Assembly (NCBI RefSeq): GCF_002204745.1
Contig: NZ_NIRR01000019.1
Location: 1 to 64,000, forward strand
Reading direction: 5' to 3'
Source: Hymenobacter amundsenii
GTDB taxonomy: Bacteria; Bacteroidota; Bacteroidia; Cytophagales; Hymenobacteraceae
Length of the DNA stretch: 64,000 nucleotides
Shown: positions 36,148 through 45,576 of the stretch, in pieces
How positions within the stretch are numbered: position 1 is the first letter of the stretch
Layout of the letters: each line of letters begins with the position of its first letter
Made by a program: the position numbers and the translations under genes
The notes under the pieces: generated by a model
The model's input: the letters and a program-made list of their open reading frames with translations, nothing else
Told to the model about the DNA's origin: nothing
Database searches by the model: none

Positions 36148-37047
36148 ATGTTCCAACGTTTACTTACTCTCCTTTGTCTGCTGCTCGCACTCCCGCTGCT
36201 GAGCGTTGCCCAGGACGCTAAAATCACCGGCCGCATCGTCGATGAAAAGACGAAAGAGCCCATTCCCTTCGCCTCTATTGGCCTGAAAGAAGAGCAGACC
36301 GGCGCCCTCACCAACGAGTACGGCTTTTTTCAGATGGCCATGCCCCAAAAGAATCCGCAAGACTCCTTGATGGTAGTGGCGCTGGGTTACAAGCGCAAAT
36401 CAGTGCTCGTCAAGCCCGGCATCAAGGTGCAGGACATGATTGTGGAGGTAACCAAACTGGCCGTCGAACTGAAAAACGTGCAGGTAACCAGCAGCGCCAA
36501 AATCAAGAACCTCGACCTGGGTTCGCGCTCTAGCACGCCCGGCGAGGGCATGATTCAGGGCATGCCCGGCAGCCAGTATGCCTTCTTCGTAAAGAACGAG
36601 AAGGCCAAAACGCTCGGTAACGTGCGAACCGTATCGTTCTATATTGGCGAAAACGGATTTCCCCGCGAGCCGTTTCGGGTACGCCTCTACAAGGCCGATG
36701 GCAACTACAACTCGCCCAACACTGACCTACTAACCGAAAACATCGTGGTATCGGCTCCGAAAGGCGGCGAGTGGTACACCATCGACCTGACCGAATACAA
36801 CATTGAAGCCCCTAAAGAAGGGTTCTTCGTGGCCATGGAGTGGATTGTGAGTGGCGACAACTTCTACTCGGTCAATTTCATGGACAACTACACGCCCTAC
36901 GGCCAGATTCTGAAGCCCACCTTCGAGTACAAAGAGGCCCTGACCTGGAACTACACCATGGGCCGCGGCTGGAGCCTCATCACGCTGGCTAACGACGGCA
37001 AGCGCTACAACGCCATGATCCGCGCCGAAGTCGACCAGATCAAATAG
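36148..37047 (+). CDS. Carboxypeptidase-regulatory-like domain envelope protein
   Basis: 299 aa. Signal peptide (MFQRLLTLL...SVAQ, about 1-20), a CarboxypepD_reg-like beta domain (22-105, ITGRIVDEKTKEPIPFASIGL ... TNEYGFFQM), then an unassigned domain (about 140-295). Such domains precede TonB-dependent receptors and surface proteins in Bacteroidota; here there is no barrel. Its TAG stop lies inside the left arm of the 37040 palindrome. Confidence 0.8.
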   Translation: MFQRLLTLLCLLLALPLLSVAQDAKITGRIVDEKTKEPIPFASIGLKEEQTGALTNEYGFFQMAMPQKNPQDSLMVVALGYKRKSVLVKPGIKVQDMIVEVTKLAVELKNVQVTSSAKIKNLDLGSRSSTPGEGMIQGMPGSQYAFFVKNEKAKTLGNVRTVSFYIGENGFPREPFRVRLYKADGNYNSPNTDLLTENIVVSAPKGGEWYTIDLTEYNIEAPKEGFFVAMEWIVSGDNFYSVNFMDNYTPYGQILKPTFEYKEALTWNYTMGRGWSLITLANDGKRYNAMIRAEVDQIK

Positions 37048-37244
37048 AATCACAGATGGTGCAGATGATTAGATGCCACTGATGCAGGCGTCATCAACGA
37101 AGCAACCCCAGCAAAAAAGAAGAGCCCGGCTAATCAGCCGGGCTCTTCTTTTTTGTATCCAACAAAGTTTGGTTGATGATGGGTACAAGCTGACGCCTGC
37201 ATCAGTGATATCCAATCATCTGCACCATCTGTGATTCTATTTGA
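37040..37244. repeat. 205-bp near-perfect palindromic element at convergent gene ends
   Basis: Arms 37040-37093 and 37191-37244, 54 nt each, 51 identical positions when one is inverted, no gaps. The outer ends contain the stop codons of both flanking genes (AAATAG on each side). Arms carry GATG motifs spaced 8-9 nt. A strong terminator sits in the centre (37113-37154). Confidence 0.9.
37113..37154. terminator. Bidirectional terminator inside the palindrome
   Basis: Perfect 19-bp stem (37113-37131/37136-37154) with loop AATC and A/T runs on both sides. Confidence 0.93.
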
Positions 37245-37866
37245 GCACGGCGATTTCGACGCGGCGGTTTTGCTGGCGGCCGGCGGCGGTGGCGTTGGTG
37301 GCTACGGGGTTTTTCTCACCCATCGACTCGATACTTACCATATCCGCCTTCATCATGCCTTTGCTTACGAGCCAGTTCTGCACAGCCATTGCCCGCTCCC
37401 GGGCCAGTTCCATGTTGTAGTCTTTGGTGCCCCGCGAGTCGGCAAAGCCCAGTACGCGTACCTGCTTAGCAGGATAGCGACGGTTGATAGAGGCGCTAAT
37501 TTCGGAGAGGGCCCGCGTAGCCGAAGGCTTAATGACCGCTTTGTCGGTTTCGAAGAGGACTTCCTCATCCATACCGTACAGGTTGAGGCGGTCGTTTTCG
37601 CGCACCTTAATTTCGGGCAGGTCGATTTCGTCTAGTTGGGCGTCGCGCATATCGGCGTCGTTCACCGTGAAAACATCTTCGACAGCGTTTTCGGTGGCAT
37701 TGGCAGCCGAATTGGCCATCCCCTCGGCCGTCCGGCCGTTATCGAATACCACCGCCGTGTCGGCAGTAGCTTCGGAAGCTTCGTTTACCTCCGACGGGTT
37801 CTTAAGATCGGAGCAGGAAGCCAGCAGGGCAATGGCAGCAAGAGCGGGAAGGAATATCTTTTTCAT
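37237..37866 (-). CDS. OmpA-family lipoprotein
   Basis: 209 aa. Lipobox LLASC (C18), an acidic linker (about 20-85), then an OmpA peptidoglycan-binding domain (90-209) with VLFETDKAVIKPSA, VRVLGFADSRGTKDYN, LARERAMAVQNWL and NRRVEIAVLK. Anchors the outer membrane to peptidoglycan (Pal-like). Its stop codon is in the right arm of the palindrome. Confidence 0.9.
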   Translation of the reverse strand: MKKIFLPALAAIALLASCSDLKNPSEVNEASEATADTAVVFDNGRTAEGMANSAANATENAVEDVFTVNDADMRDAQLDEIDLPEIKVRENDRLNLYGMDEEVLFETDKAVIKPSATRALSEISASINRRYPAKQVRVLGFADSRGTKDYNMELARERAMAVQNWLVSKGMMKADMVSIESMGEKNPVATNATAAGRQQNRRVEIAVLK

Positions 37867-37954
37867 GGAAAGGGAGGTGTAGGGGTAGAAAATCAGTACA
37901 GTCCGCTTACGGCTATATTCTTCGGAGGTTATATTGGGCCAGCTAAACGGGCTA

Positions 37955-40459
37955 CTATTCCGCCACGAAAATGCGTTTTACCCGCTCGCTTACATTGGTC
38001 AGCAACTCGTAGGCGATGGTGCCAATGCGGGTGGCCAACTCAATAAGCGGTAGCCCTTCGCCGAACAGCACGACTTCATCGCCGGCCCGGGCAGCGGCGA
38101 TATTCGTTACGTCCACCATGCACATATCCATGCACACGTTGCCCACCAACGGCGCGCGCTGCCCCCGGACGAGTACCTCCCCTACCCCGTTACCGAAGCG
38201 CCGGTCGTAGCCATCGGCGTAACCGATGGCCAGCGTGGCGATGCGGCGGTCGTGGGCGGTAGCCTCGCCGCGGCGGCCGTAGCCCACGGTGTGGCCGGCG
38301 GGCAGGGTTTTCACCTGCGAGATGGTGGTGCGCAACGTGCTGACGGGCCGCAACGCGTCGGGCTCCTGGCCGCTGGCTTCCACGCCATACAGGCCGATGC
38401 CCAGGCGCACCATATCGGGCTGGGCCTCGGGGAAGCGCACGATGCCGGCCGAATTGAGCGCGTGGCGCAAAATCGGGTAGCCCAGCGCGTATTCCAGCCG
38501 GGGCACCATGCGGGCGAAGGCAGCCAGCTGCCCCCGCGAGAAGGCATCGTGGCCGGGCTCGTCGGCGCTGGCCAGGTGGGTGAGGGCGCTGGCGACGGGC
38601 AGCAGGGCGGCGTTGGCGTGCAGCAACGCCCCGAGCTCGGGCACATCTTCTTCACCGAAACCTAAACGGCGCATGCCGGTATCGAGCTTGAGGTGAACGG
38701 GCGGCAGCGGGGCCTGGCGGGCGGCGGCCAGGCAGGCGTGCAGCAGCTCGAAGGAGTAAATTTCGGGCTCTAAGTGATACTGGCGCAGGGTGTCGAACGA
38801 GTCGGGAGCTGGGTTCATCACCATAATAGGCAGGCTGATGCCCTGGCGGCGCAGATCCACGCCCTCGTCGGCGTAGGCCACGGCCAGGTAATCGACGCGG
38901 TGAAACTGGAGCAGGTTGGCCACTTCCATCGAGGAGCTGCCGTAGGCGAAGGCCTTCACCATCACCATCAGCTTCACGCCGGGTTGCAGGCGGCGGCGGT
39001 AGAAGTTGAGGTTGTGCACCAGCGCATCCAGGTTCACTTCGAGCACCGTGCCGTGGATTTTCTGCTGGAGTGCGGCCACAATGCGCTCGAAGCCGTAGCG
39101 GCGGGCGCCCTTCACCAGCAGCAGCTCGCGCCGGAAATCGTCGGGCCGGAAAGCAGCCAGAAAGGCGGGCGTATCGGGGTAAAACTGCGTTTGAAGGCCC
39201 GCGAATGCTTGGTGGTGGGCACTGATGCCGGGACCAATACCGATGAGGCGCGCCACTCCGGAAGCAGGCAGCAGCGCGGCCACCCGGGCGTAGAGGTCGG
39301 CCTCGGGCAGGCCCGATTCGAGCACGTCGGAGAGGATGAGCGTGCGCGGCAGGCGACGGGGCTGGCGGGCCAGCGCGTCGAGGGCCAGGCGCAGGCCGGC
39401 CAGATCGTTGTTGTAGGTGTCGTCGAGTACGTAACACTCGTTGAGGGCCTGCTTCATTTCCAGGCGCATGGCCACGGGCTGCAGCCGCGCCAGCCGGCGC
39501 TGAATTTCGGCCGGCTCCAGGGCCGGCCAGCTCAGCAGCACGGCCAGGCAGTGCAGGGCGTTTTCTACGGAGGGCGCATCGGCGAAGGGCAGCGTGAAGG
39601 TGTGGGGCGGGGCCGCCGCTTCCTCCATCCGCAGCACGGTGCGGTCGGCGGAGCTTTCTTCAATCGAAACCAGCCACCGGGCCTCGCCGGCCGCGTAAGT
39701 AGCTCGGTGGCGGGTCCAGGCGGCGCGGGCGGCGGGCGGCAGCTGCTGGGCGGCTGCCGCGTGCACCAGCGGGTGGTCGGCGCAGTAGAAGACCGTATCG
39801 ACGTGCTCGAACAGGCGCATCTTCTCGGCTACCTTCTCTTCGGAAGAGGCAAAGCCGGCGTCGTGGGCGGTGCCCAGGTTGGTGAAGATGCCCAGCGTGG
39901 GCTGGATGACCTCGGCCAGCCGCACCATTTCGCCGGGCTCCGAGATACCGGCCTCGAAGATGCCCAGCGTGTGCCGCCCGCTCAGCTCCCACACGCTTAA
40001 TGGTACGCCCACCTGCGAGTTGTAGGAGCGCGGACTCTTGCACACCAGCTCGTCGGGGCTCAGCAGCTGGGCCAGCCACTCCTTGACAATGGTTTTGCCA
40101 TTCGAGCCCGTAATGCCGAATACGGGCAGCCTGAACTGCCGGCGGTGGTGGGCAGCCAGGGTTTGCAGGGTCGCCAGCACGTCGTCAACAACCAGAAAAC
40201 CGGCTTCCGGGTAAGCGGCCAGCCCGCCGGGCGGCGCCGCGCCGGCTTCCACCACAAACTGCCGCACCCCGGCCCTGTACAGCTCGGGCAGGTAACGGTG
40301 GCCGTCGTGCTGAGGGCCGCGCAAGGCGAAAAACAGGCTGGCGGCGGGCGTTTCGACGCGGCGGCTATCGAGCAGCAACCGCTCAATGGCCACGGCCACG
40401 GCGGGTTGCTGCGGCGAAATACCACCGATGAGGGCGGGCAGGTCGGAGAACTGGAGCAT
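37955..40459 (-). CDS. Bifunctional MurF / alanine racemase
   Basis: 834 aa fusion. N-terminal MurF ligase (1-465) with P-loop FGITGSNGKT (114-123), YNSQVGVPLSV and the DDTYNND motif: adds D-Ala-D-Ala to UDP-MurNAc-tripeptide. C-terminal alanine racemase (about 470-834) with PLP lysine K502 in VMVKAFAYGSSS and the second catalytic Tyr region AIGYADGYDRR. The fusion, known in Bacteroidota, couples D-Ala supply to its use. Start MLQFSD lies 3 nt after a -7 box; longer upstream readings run through palindromes. Confidence 0.94.
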   Translation of the reverse strand: MLQFSDLPALIGGISPQQPAVAVAIERLLLDSRRVETPAASLFFALRGPQHDGHRYLPELYRAGVRQFVVEAGAAPPGGLAAYPEAGFLVVDDVLATLQTLAAHHRRQFRLPVFGITGSNGKTIVKEWLAQLLSPDELVCKSPRSYNSQVGVPLSVWELSGRHTLGIFEAGISEPGEMVRLAEVIQPTLGIFTNLGTAHDAGFASSEEKVAEKMRLFEHVDTVFYCADHPLVHAAAAQQLPPAARAAWTRHRATYAAGEARWLVSIEESSADRTVLRMEEAAAPPHTFTLPFADAPSVENALHCLAVLLSWPALEPAEIQRRLARLQPVAMRLEMKQALNECYVLDDTYNNDLAGLRLALDALARQPRRLPRTLILSDVLESGLPEADLYARVAALLPASGVARLIGIGPGISAHHQAFAGLQTQFYPDTPAFLAAFRPDDFRRELLLVKGARRYGFERIVAALQQKIHGTVLEVNLDALVHNLNFYRRRLQPGVKLMVMVKAFAYGSSSMEVANLLQFHRVDYLAVAYADEGVDLRRQGISLPIMVMNPAPDSFDTLRQYHLEPEIYSFELLHACLAAARQAPLPPVHLKLDTGMRRLGFGEEDVPELGALLHANAALLPVASALTHLASADEPGHDAFSRGQLAAFARMVPRLEYALGYPILRHALNSAGIVRFPEAQPDMVRLGIGLYGVEASGQEPDALRPVSTLRTTISQVKTLPAGHTVGYGRRGEATAHDRRIATLAIGYADGYDRRFGNGVGEVLVRGQRAPLVGNVCMDMCMVDVTNIAAARAGDEVVLFGEGLPLIELATRIGTIAYELLTNVSERVKRIFVAE

Positions 40460-40462
40460 AGA

Positions 40463-40470
40463 CAAAAGTA
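40463..40470 (-). promoter_or_regulatory. -7 box (TACTTTTG) abutting the murF-alr start
   Basis: Perfect TAnnTTTG on the minus strand ending only 3 nt before the murF-alr ATG, predicting a leaderless mRNA. No clear -33. Confidence 0.5.
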
Positions 40471-40472
40471 GG

Positions 40473-40591
40473 GCGAAGCGGCGCTTCGCTCGCGCTAAAC
40501 CAGCCGGCCGGCCGGCTGGTTGCCGGCTTGGCGTGAGAATCGGTCTTTCATGCTTCCGCCGGCGGCTGGGGCCGAAGCGGCGCTTCGGCCG
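40473..40591. repeat. Cluster of GC-rich palindromes (REP-like)
   Basis: Between divergent murF-alr and the YfhO gene: the same 15-nt palindrome CGAAGCGGCGCTTCG occurs at 40474-40488 and again within 40571-40591 (there extended to 9-bp arms), with a perfect 24-nt palindrome at 40498-40521 between them. Confidence 0.75.
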
Positions 40592-40638
40592 ACATTCTGT
40601 TACCTTCGGCCTTCGAATCCGACTTCCTTTCAAGCCGA

Positions 40639-43245
40639 ATGACTACTCCTACTTCTCCCCGCCAGGCCGAGGCGCCGCTGTGGCGCCGGATGCTGCCGCA
40701 CCTGCTGGCCGTACTGTTTTTCCTGGTTTTGGCCAGCGTGTACTTCGCCCCCATCCTGTTCGACGACAAAACCCTGGCCCAGCACGACATCGTGCAGTTC
40801 AACGGAGGCTCCCACGAGGCGGCCCAGTTCCGCGAGGCCACCGGCGAGGAGGCGCTCTGGACCAACTCCATGTTCTCGGGCATGCCCACCTACCTCATTA
40901 GCACCCGCTTTCCGGGCGACTTGAGCCAATACCTGCACAAAGTTTTCACGCTGGACCTGCCGGCCGTGGTGGCCAACCTGTTTCTGGCCCTGGTCTGTGG
41001 CTACGTGCTGGGGCTGGCGTTGGGCCTTTCGCCGGTGGTAAGCGTGGTGGGGGCCGTGGCGCTGGGTTTCACGAGCTATAACCTTATTATTCTGGCTGCC
41101 GGCCACAACACCAAGAGCCTGGCCCTGGCCTACGCCCCGCTGGTGCTGGCGGGTTTGCTGGTAGCCTTCCGGCGCAATAAGTGGCTGGGCACGGCGCTGT
41201 TTGCCCTGGGCCTGACCATGAACATCCGTTCCAACCACCTCCAGATAACTTACTACCTGCTGCTGTTGGTGCTCGTATTTGGGGTGGTAGAGCTGTTTTT
41301 TGCATTCCGCGAAAAGCGGCTGCCCGATTTTTTCGCCCGCACGGCCCTGCTGGGCGTGGCCGCGCTGCTAGCGGCCGGTGTGAGCTTCGGCCGCCTCTAC
41401 ACGACGCTGGAGTACAGCAAGTACAGCATCCGGGGAAAGTCGGAGCTGAAAACGGCGCCGCCCGCCGCCCCCGGCCAGAGCCAGGACCCGGTGGAAAGCG
41501 GCTCGGGCCTCAACCGCGAGTACGCCTTCAGCTACAGCTACGGCATCGGCGAAACGGCCACGCTGCTTATTCCCAACTTCTACGGGGGCGCTTCGCAGAT
41601 GAAGCTGAGCGACAACTCGGAAACCGCCAAGGCCCTGACCGCCGCCGGCGTGCCGCCCGCTCAACTCACCGACTACCTGGCCCAGATGCCCACCTACTGG
41701 GGCGACCAACCCATCACGAGCGGGCCGGTGTACGTGGGCGCGGTGGTGTTTTTCCTGTTTGTGCTGGGTTTGCTGGTGGCCGACCGCCGTACCCGCATCT
41801 GGCTGCTGACGGGTACTTTGCTCTCCATTGTGCTGGCCTGGGGCAAGAATCTCGAAACGTTTAACTACTTGGTATTCGATTACTTCCCGGGCTACAACAA
41901 GTTTCGGGCAGTGAGCATGGCCCTGGTAATTGCCCAGCTGGCCATGCCGGTGCTGGCCGTGCTGGCCCTGGCTCGGGTACTACGGGGCCGGCCCGGCTTT
42001 ACCGCCCCGGCCGCCGTCAGCACCCACCCCAGCCTGGCCGCCCTGGCCGGCCGCCCCACCGACGATGCGGATACCGCCTACCTGAAAAAGCACGTGTTGC
42101 GGGCGCTGGTCATTACGGCCGGTCTGTGTGCGCTGGCGTTCCTGGCGGGATTGGTGGCCGATTTCGCCTCGCCCGTCGATGCCCAGCTCCAGCAGAGCGG
42201 CTTCCCGCTCGACGCCATTCGGGCCGACCGGGCTTCTTTGCTCCGCTCCGACGTGTTCCGGTCGTTGCTGTTCGTGGCCCTGGCGGCCGGAGTGCTGTGG
42301 TTTTTCTTGCAACGCAAGCTCTCGGTAGCCATGTCCGCCGCCTTGGTGGGCCTGCTTACGCTCGTGGATTTGTGGGGCGTGGATAAGCGCTACCTCAATG
42401 ATGGCAACTTCCAGCGCGAAACTGTGGCCGAACAGTTCGTGCCCTCCCCTGCCGACCAGCAGATTCTGCAGGACAAGGACCTGAGCTACCGGGTGCTGAA
42501 TATGGCCAACCCGTTCAACGACGCCCAGACCTCCTACTACCACAAGAGCATCGGGGGCTACCACGGGGCCAAGCTGCGCCGCTACCAGGATTTGATTGAG
42601 CGGCAGATTTCGCCCCAGCTCCAACGCATCTACTCCGAGAACCGGCCCGATGCGGCCCCGGTGCTCAACATGCTTAATACCCGCTACCTCATCACGCCGC
42701 CCGCCGAGAAGCAGCCCGCCCAAGCCATCCGCAACCCCGGAGCCCTGGGCAACGCCTGGTACGTGAGCAATGTGCAGCCCGTGCAGAACCCCGACCAGGA
42801 AATCCAGGCTTTGGGCACGCTCGACCCCGGTACCACGGCCGTCGTGGATGTCTCGAAGTTTCCGGGCCTCAAAACTGAGTACGCCGCCGAGGGCTCTACT
42901 ATTGCCCTAACCAAGTACTCGCCCAACGCCCTTACCTACCGTACCACCGCCGTGCAGGACGGGCTGGTCGTGTTCTCGGAAATCTACTACGCCGACGGCT
43001 GGCAGGCCTACCTTGATGGCAAGCCGGTGGCGCATTTGCGGGCCGATTACGTGCTGCGCGCTCTGCCGGTACCCCGGGGCACGCACACCATCGAGTTCAA
43101 ATTCGAGCCGACCCAGTACGCGCTGGGCAACACGGTGTCGCTGGTGGCGTCGGTGCTGCTGATCATCGCCATGCTGGCCGCGCTCTACTACGCCTTCCAG
43201 CACCGCCCCACGCCCCACACCGTTTCCGACACGCTGCTGGCCTGA
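40639..43245 (+). CDS. YfhO-family multi-pass membrane protein
   Basis: 868 aa. About a dozen TM helices with a large loop around residues 260-350 and a C-terminal soluble region (about 590-825), then a last TM (830-850). Seen: VYFAPILFDDKTLAQHDIVQ, SNSMFSGMPTY-type motif, NHLQITYYLLLL and FPGYNKFRAVSM, typical of the YfhO family (GT-C-like fold, linked to glycosylation of teichoic-type polymers in Firmicutes; unknown in Bacteroidota). Confidence 0.85.
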   Translation: MTTPTSPRQAEAPLWRRMLPHLLAVLFFLVLASVYFAPILFDDKTLAQHDIVQFNGGSHEAAQFREATGEEALWTNSMFSGMPTYLISTRFPGDLSQYLHKVFTLDLPAVVANLFLALVCGYVLGLALGLSPVVSVVGAVALGFTSYNLIILAAGHNTKSLALAYAPLVLAGLLVAFRRNKWLGTALFALGLTMNIRSNHLQITYYLLLLVLVFGVVELFFAFREKRLPDFFARTALLGVAALLAAGVSFGRLYTTLEYSKYSIRGKSELKTAPPAAPGQSQDPVESGSGLNREYAFSYSYGIGETATLLIPNFYGGASQMKLSDNSETAKALTAAGVPPAQLTDYLAQMPTYWGDQPITSGPVYVGAVVFFLFVLGLLVADRRTRIWLLTGTLLSIVLAWGKNLETFNYLVFDYFPGYNKFRAVSMALVIAQLAMPVLAVLALARVLRGRPGFTAPAAVSTHPSLAALAGRPTDDADTAYLKKHVLRALVITAGLCALAFLAGLVADFASPVDAQLQQSGFPLDAIRADRASLLRSDVFRSLLFVALAAGVLWFFLQRKLSVAMSAALVGLLTLVDLWGVDKRYLNDGNFQRETVAEQFVPSPADQQILQDKDLSYRVLNMANPFNDAQTSYYHKSIGGYHGAKLRRYQDLIERQISPQLQRIYSENRPDAAPVLNMLNTRYLITPPAEKQPAQAIRNPGALGNAWYVSNVQPVQNPDQEIQALGTLDPGTTAVVDVSKFPGLKTEYAAEGSTIALTKYSPNALTYRTTAVQDGLVVFSEIYYADGWQAYLDGKPVAHLRADYVLRALPVPRGTHTIEFKFEPTQYALGNTVSLVASVLLIIAMLAALYYAFQHRPTPHTVSDTLLA

Positions 43246-43284
43246 GGTAGGATGCTATCAGCATAGCGGCATGTCCGGCAGCGC

Positions 43285-44190
43285 ATGAACTCACCAACCC
43301 ACCAACTCGCTATTTCCCCGCTCGAAGAGCGGCGGGGTGTGCGGGTGCTGCTGGCCCGCGACGAGCTGACCCACCCCGAGTTGCCGGGCAACAAGTGGCG
43401 CAAGCTCAAGTACAATCTGCGCGAAGCCGACCGCCTGGGCCACAACACGCTGCTTACGTTCGGCGGAGCTTACTCGAATCACTTGGCGGCCGTGGCGGCG
43501 GTGGGCCGCCTGACCGGCTGCCGCACGGTGGGCGTGGTGCGGGGTGAGGAGTTGGCCCACCGCCCTCTCAACCCCACCCTGGCCCGCGCCCGCGCCGACG
43601 GCATGGAGCTGCGTTTCATTGACCGCGCCACCTACCGCCGCCAGCACGAGCCCGAGGTGCTGGCCGACCTAGTGCGCGAAACCGGCCCGGCCTATGTGCT
43701 GCCCGAGGGCGGCTCAAACGCCCTGGCCCTGCCCGGCTGCGCCGAACTGGTAGCCGAAGTGCGGGCTCTCACCGATTTCGACGTGCTGGCCGTGTCCTGC
43801 GGTACCGGCGGCACGTTGGCGGGCCTGCTCACTGGCCTGGCTGGCCAGCAGCAGGCCCTGGGCTTTGCCGCCCTCCAAAGCGCCGATTTTCTGCGGGCCG
43901 ATATCGACCAGCTCACCCAACAGGCCACCGGTCGCACCTATGCCAACTGGGAGTTGCGCACCGACTACGCCGCTGGCGGCTACGCCCGCCTGCCCCCCCA
44001 GTTACGCCAGTTCATTGGCGAGTTCCGCCACCGCCATAGCATCTTACTCGACCCGATTTACACCGGCAAGATGCTGGCCGGGCTGTTTGATCTGGTGGAA
44101 AAAGGGCATTTCACCCGGGGCACTACGGTGGTAGCCGTGCACACCGGCGGCCTTCAGGCTTGGGGTGGGTTTGGCGGCGAACCAGTTTGA
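43285..44190 (+). CDS. PLP-dependent D-cysteine desulfhydrase / ACC deaminase-like enzyme
   Basis: 301 aa. Fold-type II PLP enzyme. Seen: LPGNKWRKLKYNL with the PLP lysine, FGGAYSNHLAAVAA and the phosphate loop SCGTGGTLAG; C-terminal VAVHTGGLQAW. Matches the D-cysteine desulfhydrase/ACC deaminase family; the exact substrate cannot be read from sequence. Forty bp after the YfhO gene. Confidence 0.86.
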   Translation: MNSPTHQLAISPLEERRGVRVLLARDELTHPELPGNKWRKLKYNLREADRLGHNTLLTFGGAYSNHLAAVAAVGRLTGCRTVGVVRGEELAHRPLNPTLARARADGMELRFIDRATYRRQHEPEVLADLVRETGPAYVLPEGGSNALALPGCAELVAEVRALTDFDVLAVSCGTGGTLAGLLTGLAGQQQALGFAALQSADFLRADIDQLTQQATGRTYANWELRTDYAAGGYARLPPQLRQFIGEFRHRHSILLDPIYTGKMLAGLFDLVEKGHFTRGTTVVAVHTGGLQAWGGFGGEPV

Positions 44191-44292
44191 ACTACCCGGT
44201 GGGGGCTCCGCAGGCCCTTCAGGCCGGCTCATCGAAAAAGCTGGTTTTCCCGTATCCAATGGCGTAGCTACCGTTCCGCTTTCCCCTTCCCC

Positions 44293-44922
44293 ATGCCCTA
44301 CCTGCTCCGCCGCCTGCTGCCCCTGCTGTTTCTGGTGGGCCTCGGGTGGTTTCTCTGGACCAAAGTGCGCCCCGCGCTGGCCGACTTCGAAAACCCGCTT
44401 AACCTCGCACCGCGCGTCACGGTCACCCACAATACGGTATTGCAAAAGGTGGAGGCCCTGGGCCGCATGGAGCTGGTGCGCTATGAATTCCGCGACGTAG
44501 TGGAATATAAAAAGAGTACCTACCGCTTCCTGCCCGACGCCAAAGTAGCCCTCATCGTGGCGGGCAACGCCATTGGCTGCCTCGACCTGCGCAAGCTGCG
44601 TCCCCAGGATGTGGTGCTCGAAGGCGACTCCGTTGTGCGCGTGGCCCTGCCGGCCCCCGAGCTCTGCGTTTGGCAGATCGACCACAGCAAGAGCAAGGTG
44701 TACAGCATCGAGAACGGCTTTTTTCAGGATGCCGAACTGGTCGACGCCGGCTATAAGTACGCCGAACAAAACGTGCGCCGCGCCGCCCTCAACTCCGGTA
44801 TCCTGGCCCAAACCGACCAGAACGCCCAGAAAATTTTGCGGCCCATGCTCGAAACCATGACCGGCCGCCGCGTCATTCTGAGCCGGCAGCTGCAGAACCC
44901 AACCCGGCCGGCCCGCCAGTAG
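44293..44922 (+). CDS. DUF4230 membrane-anchored protein
   Basis: 209 aa. N-terminal TM (about 5-23), then a soluble domain with VEALGRMELVRYEFRDVVEY and VIVAGNAIGCLDLRKL-like strands typical of DUF4230. C-terminal helical part (about 150-190). Function unknown; widespread in Bacteroidota and Firmicutes. Confidence 0.8.
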   Translation: MPYLLRRLLPLLFLVGLGWFLWTKVRPALADFENPLNLAPRVTVTHNTVLQKVEALGRMELVRYEFRDVVEYKKSTYRFLPDAKVALIVAGNAIGCLDLRKLRPQDVVLEGDSVVRVALPAPELCVWQIDHSKSKVYSIENGFFQDAELVDAGYKYAEQNVRRAALNSGILAQTDQNAQKILRPMLETMTGRRVILSRQLQNPTRPARQ

Positions 44923-45105
44923 CCGCCAGCCGGCCGCGCTGGCACAACGGAAACAGTTGGCGAAAGTCAATATCATCGGCAGGCCGCAAGCCCCCCGGAC
45001 AACCGCTGGGTAAAGCGCGTCGTAAGAAAATACCCCGCGCCCAGACCGACTAATCGCTCTGGTCTGCTTGGTCACTATCCGTATCACTTACGCACCTTCT
45101 ATACC

Positions 45106-45573
45106 ATGCTGGAAGCCAATACGCCCGCCCCCGATTTCGAACTTAACTCAACCCCCGACCAAACGCTGGCCTTGCACGATTTGCAGGGCAAACGGGTAAT
45201 TCTGGCCTTTTACCCTGCCGACTGGAGCCCGGTATGCGGCGATCAGATGTCGCTTTACAACGAAACCAATAAGCTATTTTCCAAGCACAACGCCCAAGTA
45301 ATCGGCATTTCGGTAGACAGCAAGTGGAGCCATCTGGCGTTCAGCAAGGACCGTAACCTGCATTTTCCGCTGCTGGCCGATTTCGAGCCGAAGGGGGCCG
45401 TAGCCCAGCAATACGGGGTGTACGACGAGAAAACCGGCGAAGCCAAACGGGCTTTGTTTGTACTTGATGAAAAAGGCGTTATCCAGTGGAGCTACCTGTC
45501 GCCCGCCGGCATCAACCCCGGAGCCGACGGCATCCTGGAAGCGCTCGAAGAACTCGATAAATCAAATTCCTGA
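45106..45573 (+). CDS. One-Cys peroxiredoxin (AhpE/BCP type)
   Basis: 155 aa. Thioredoxin-fold peroxidase. Peroxidatic C44 in FYPADWSPVCGDQ; this is the only cysteine in the protein, so a partner must reduce it. Followed 3 nt later by a DsbA-like protein that could do so. A hairpin (45042-45066) lies upstream. Confidence 0.9.
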   Translation: MLEANTPAPDFELNSTPDQTLALHDLQGKRVILAFYPADWSPVCGDQMSLYNETNKLFSKHNAQVIGISVDSKWSHLAFSKDRNLHFPLLADFEPKGAVAQQYGVYDEKTGEAKRALFVLDEKGVIQWSYLSPAGINPGADGILEALEELDKSNS

Positions 45574-45576
45574 GCC

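Noticed and set aside
38774..40000. 408-aa open frame on the plus strand
   Set aside because: Antisense to murF-alr; Gln/His/Gly-rich with no motifs. A shadow of GC-rich codon use.
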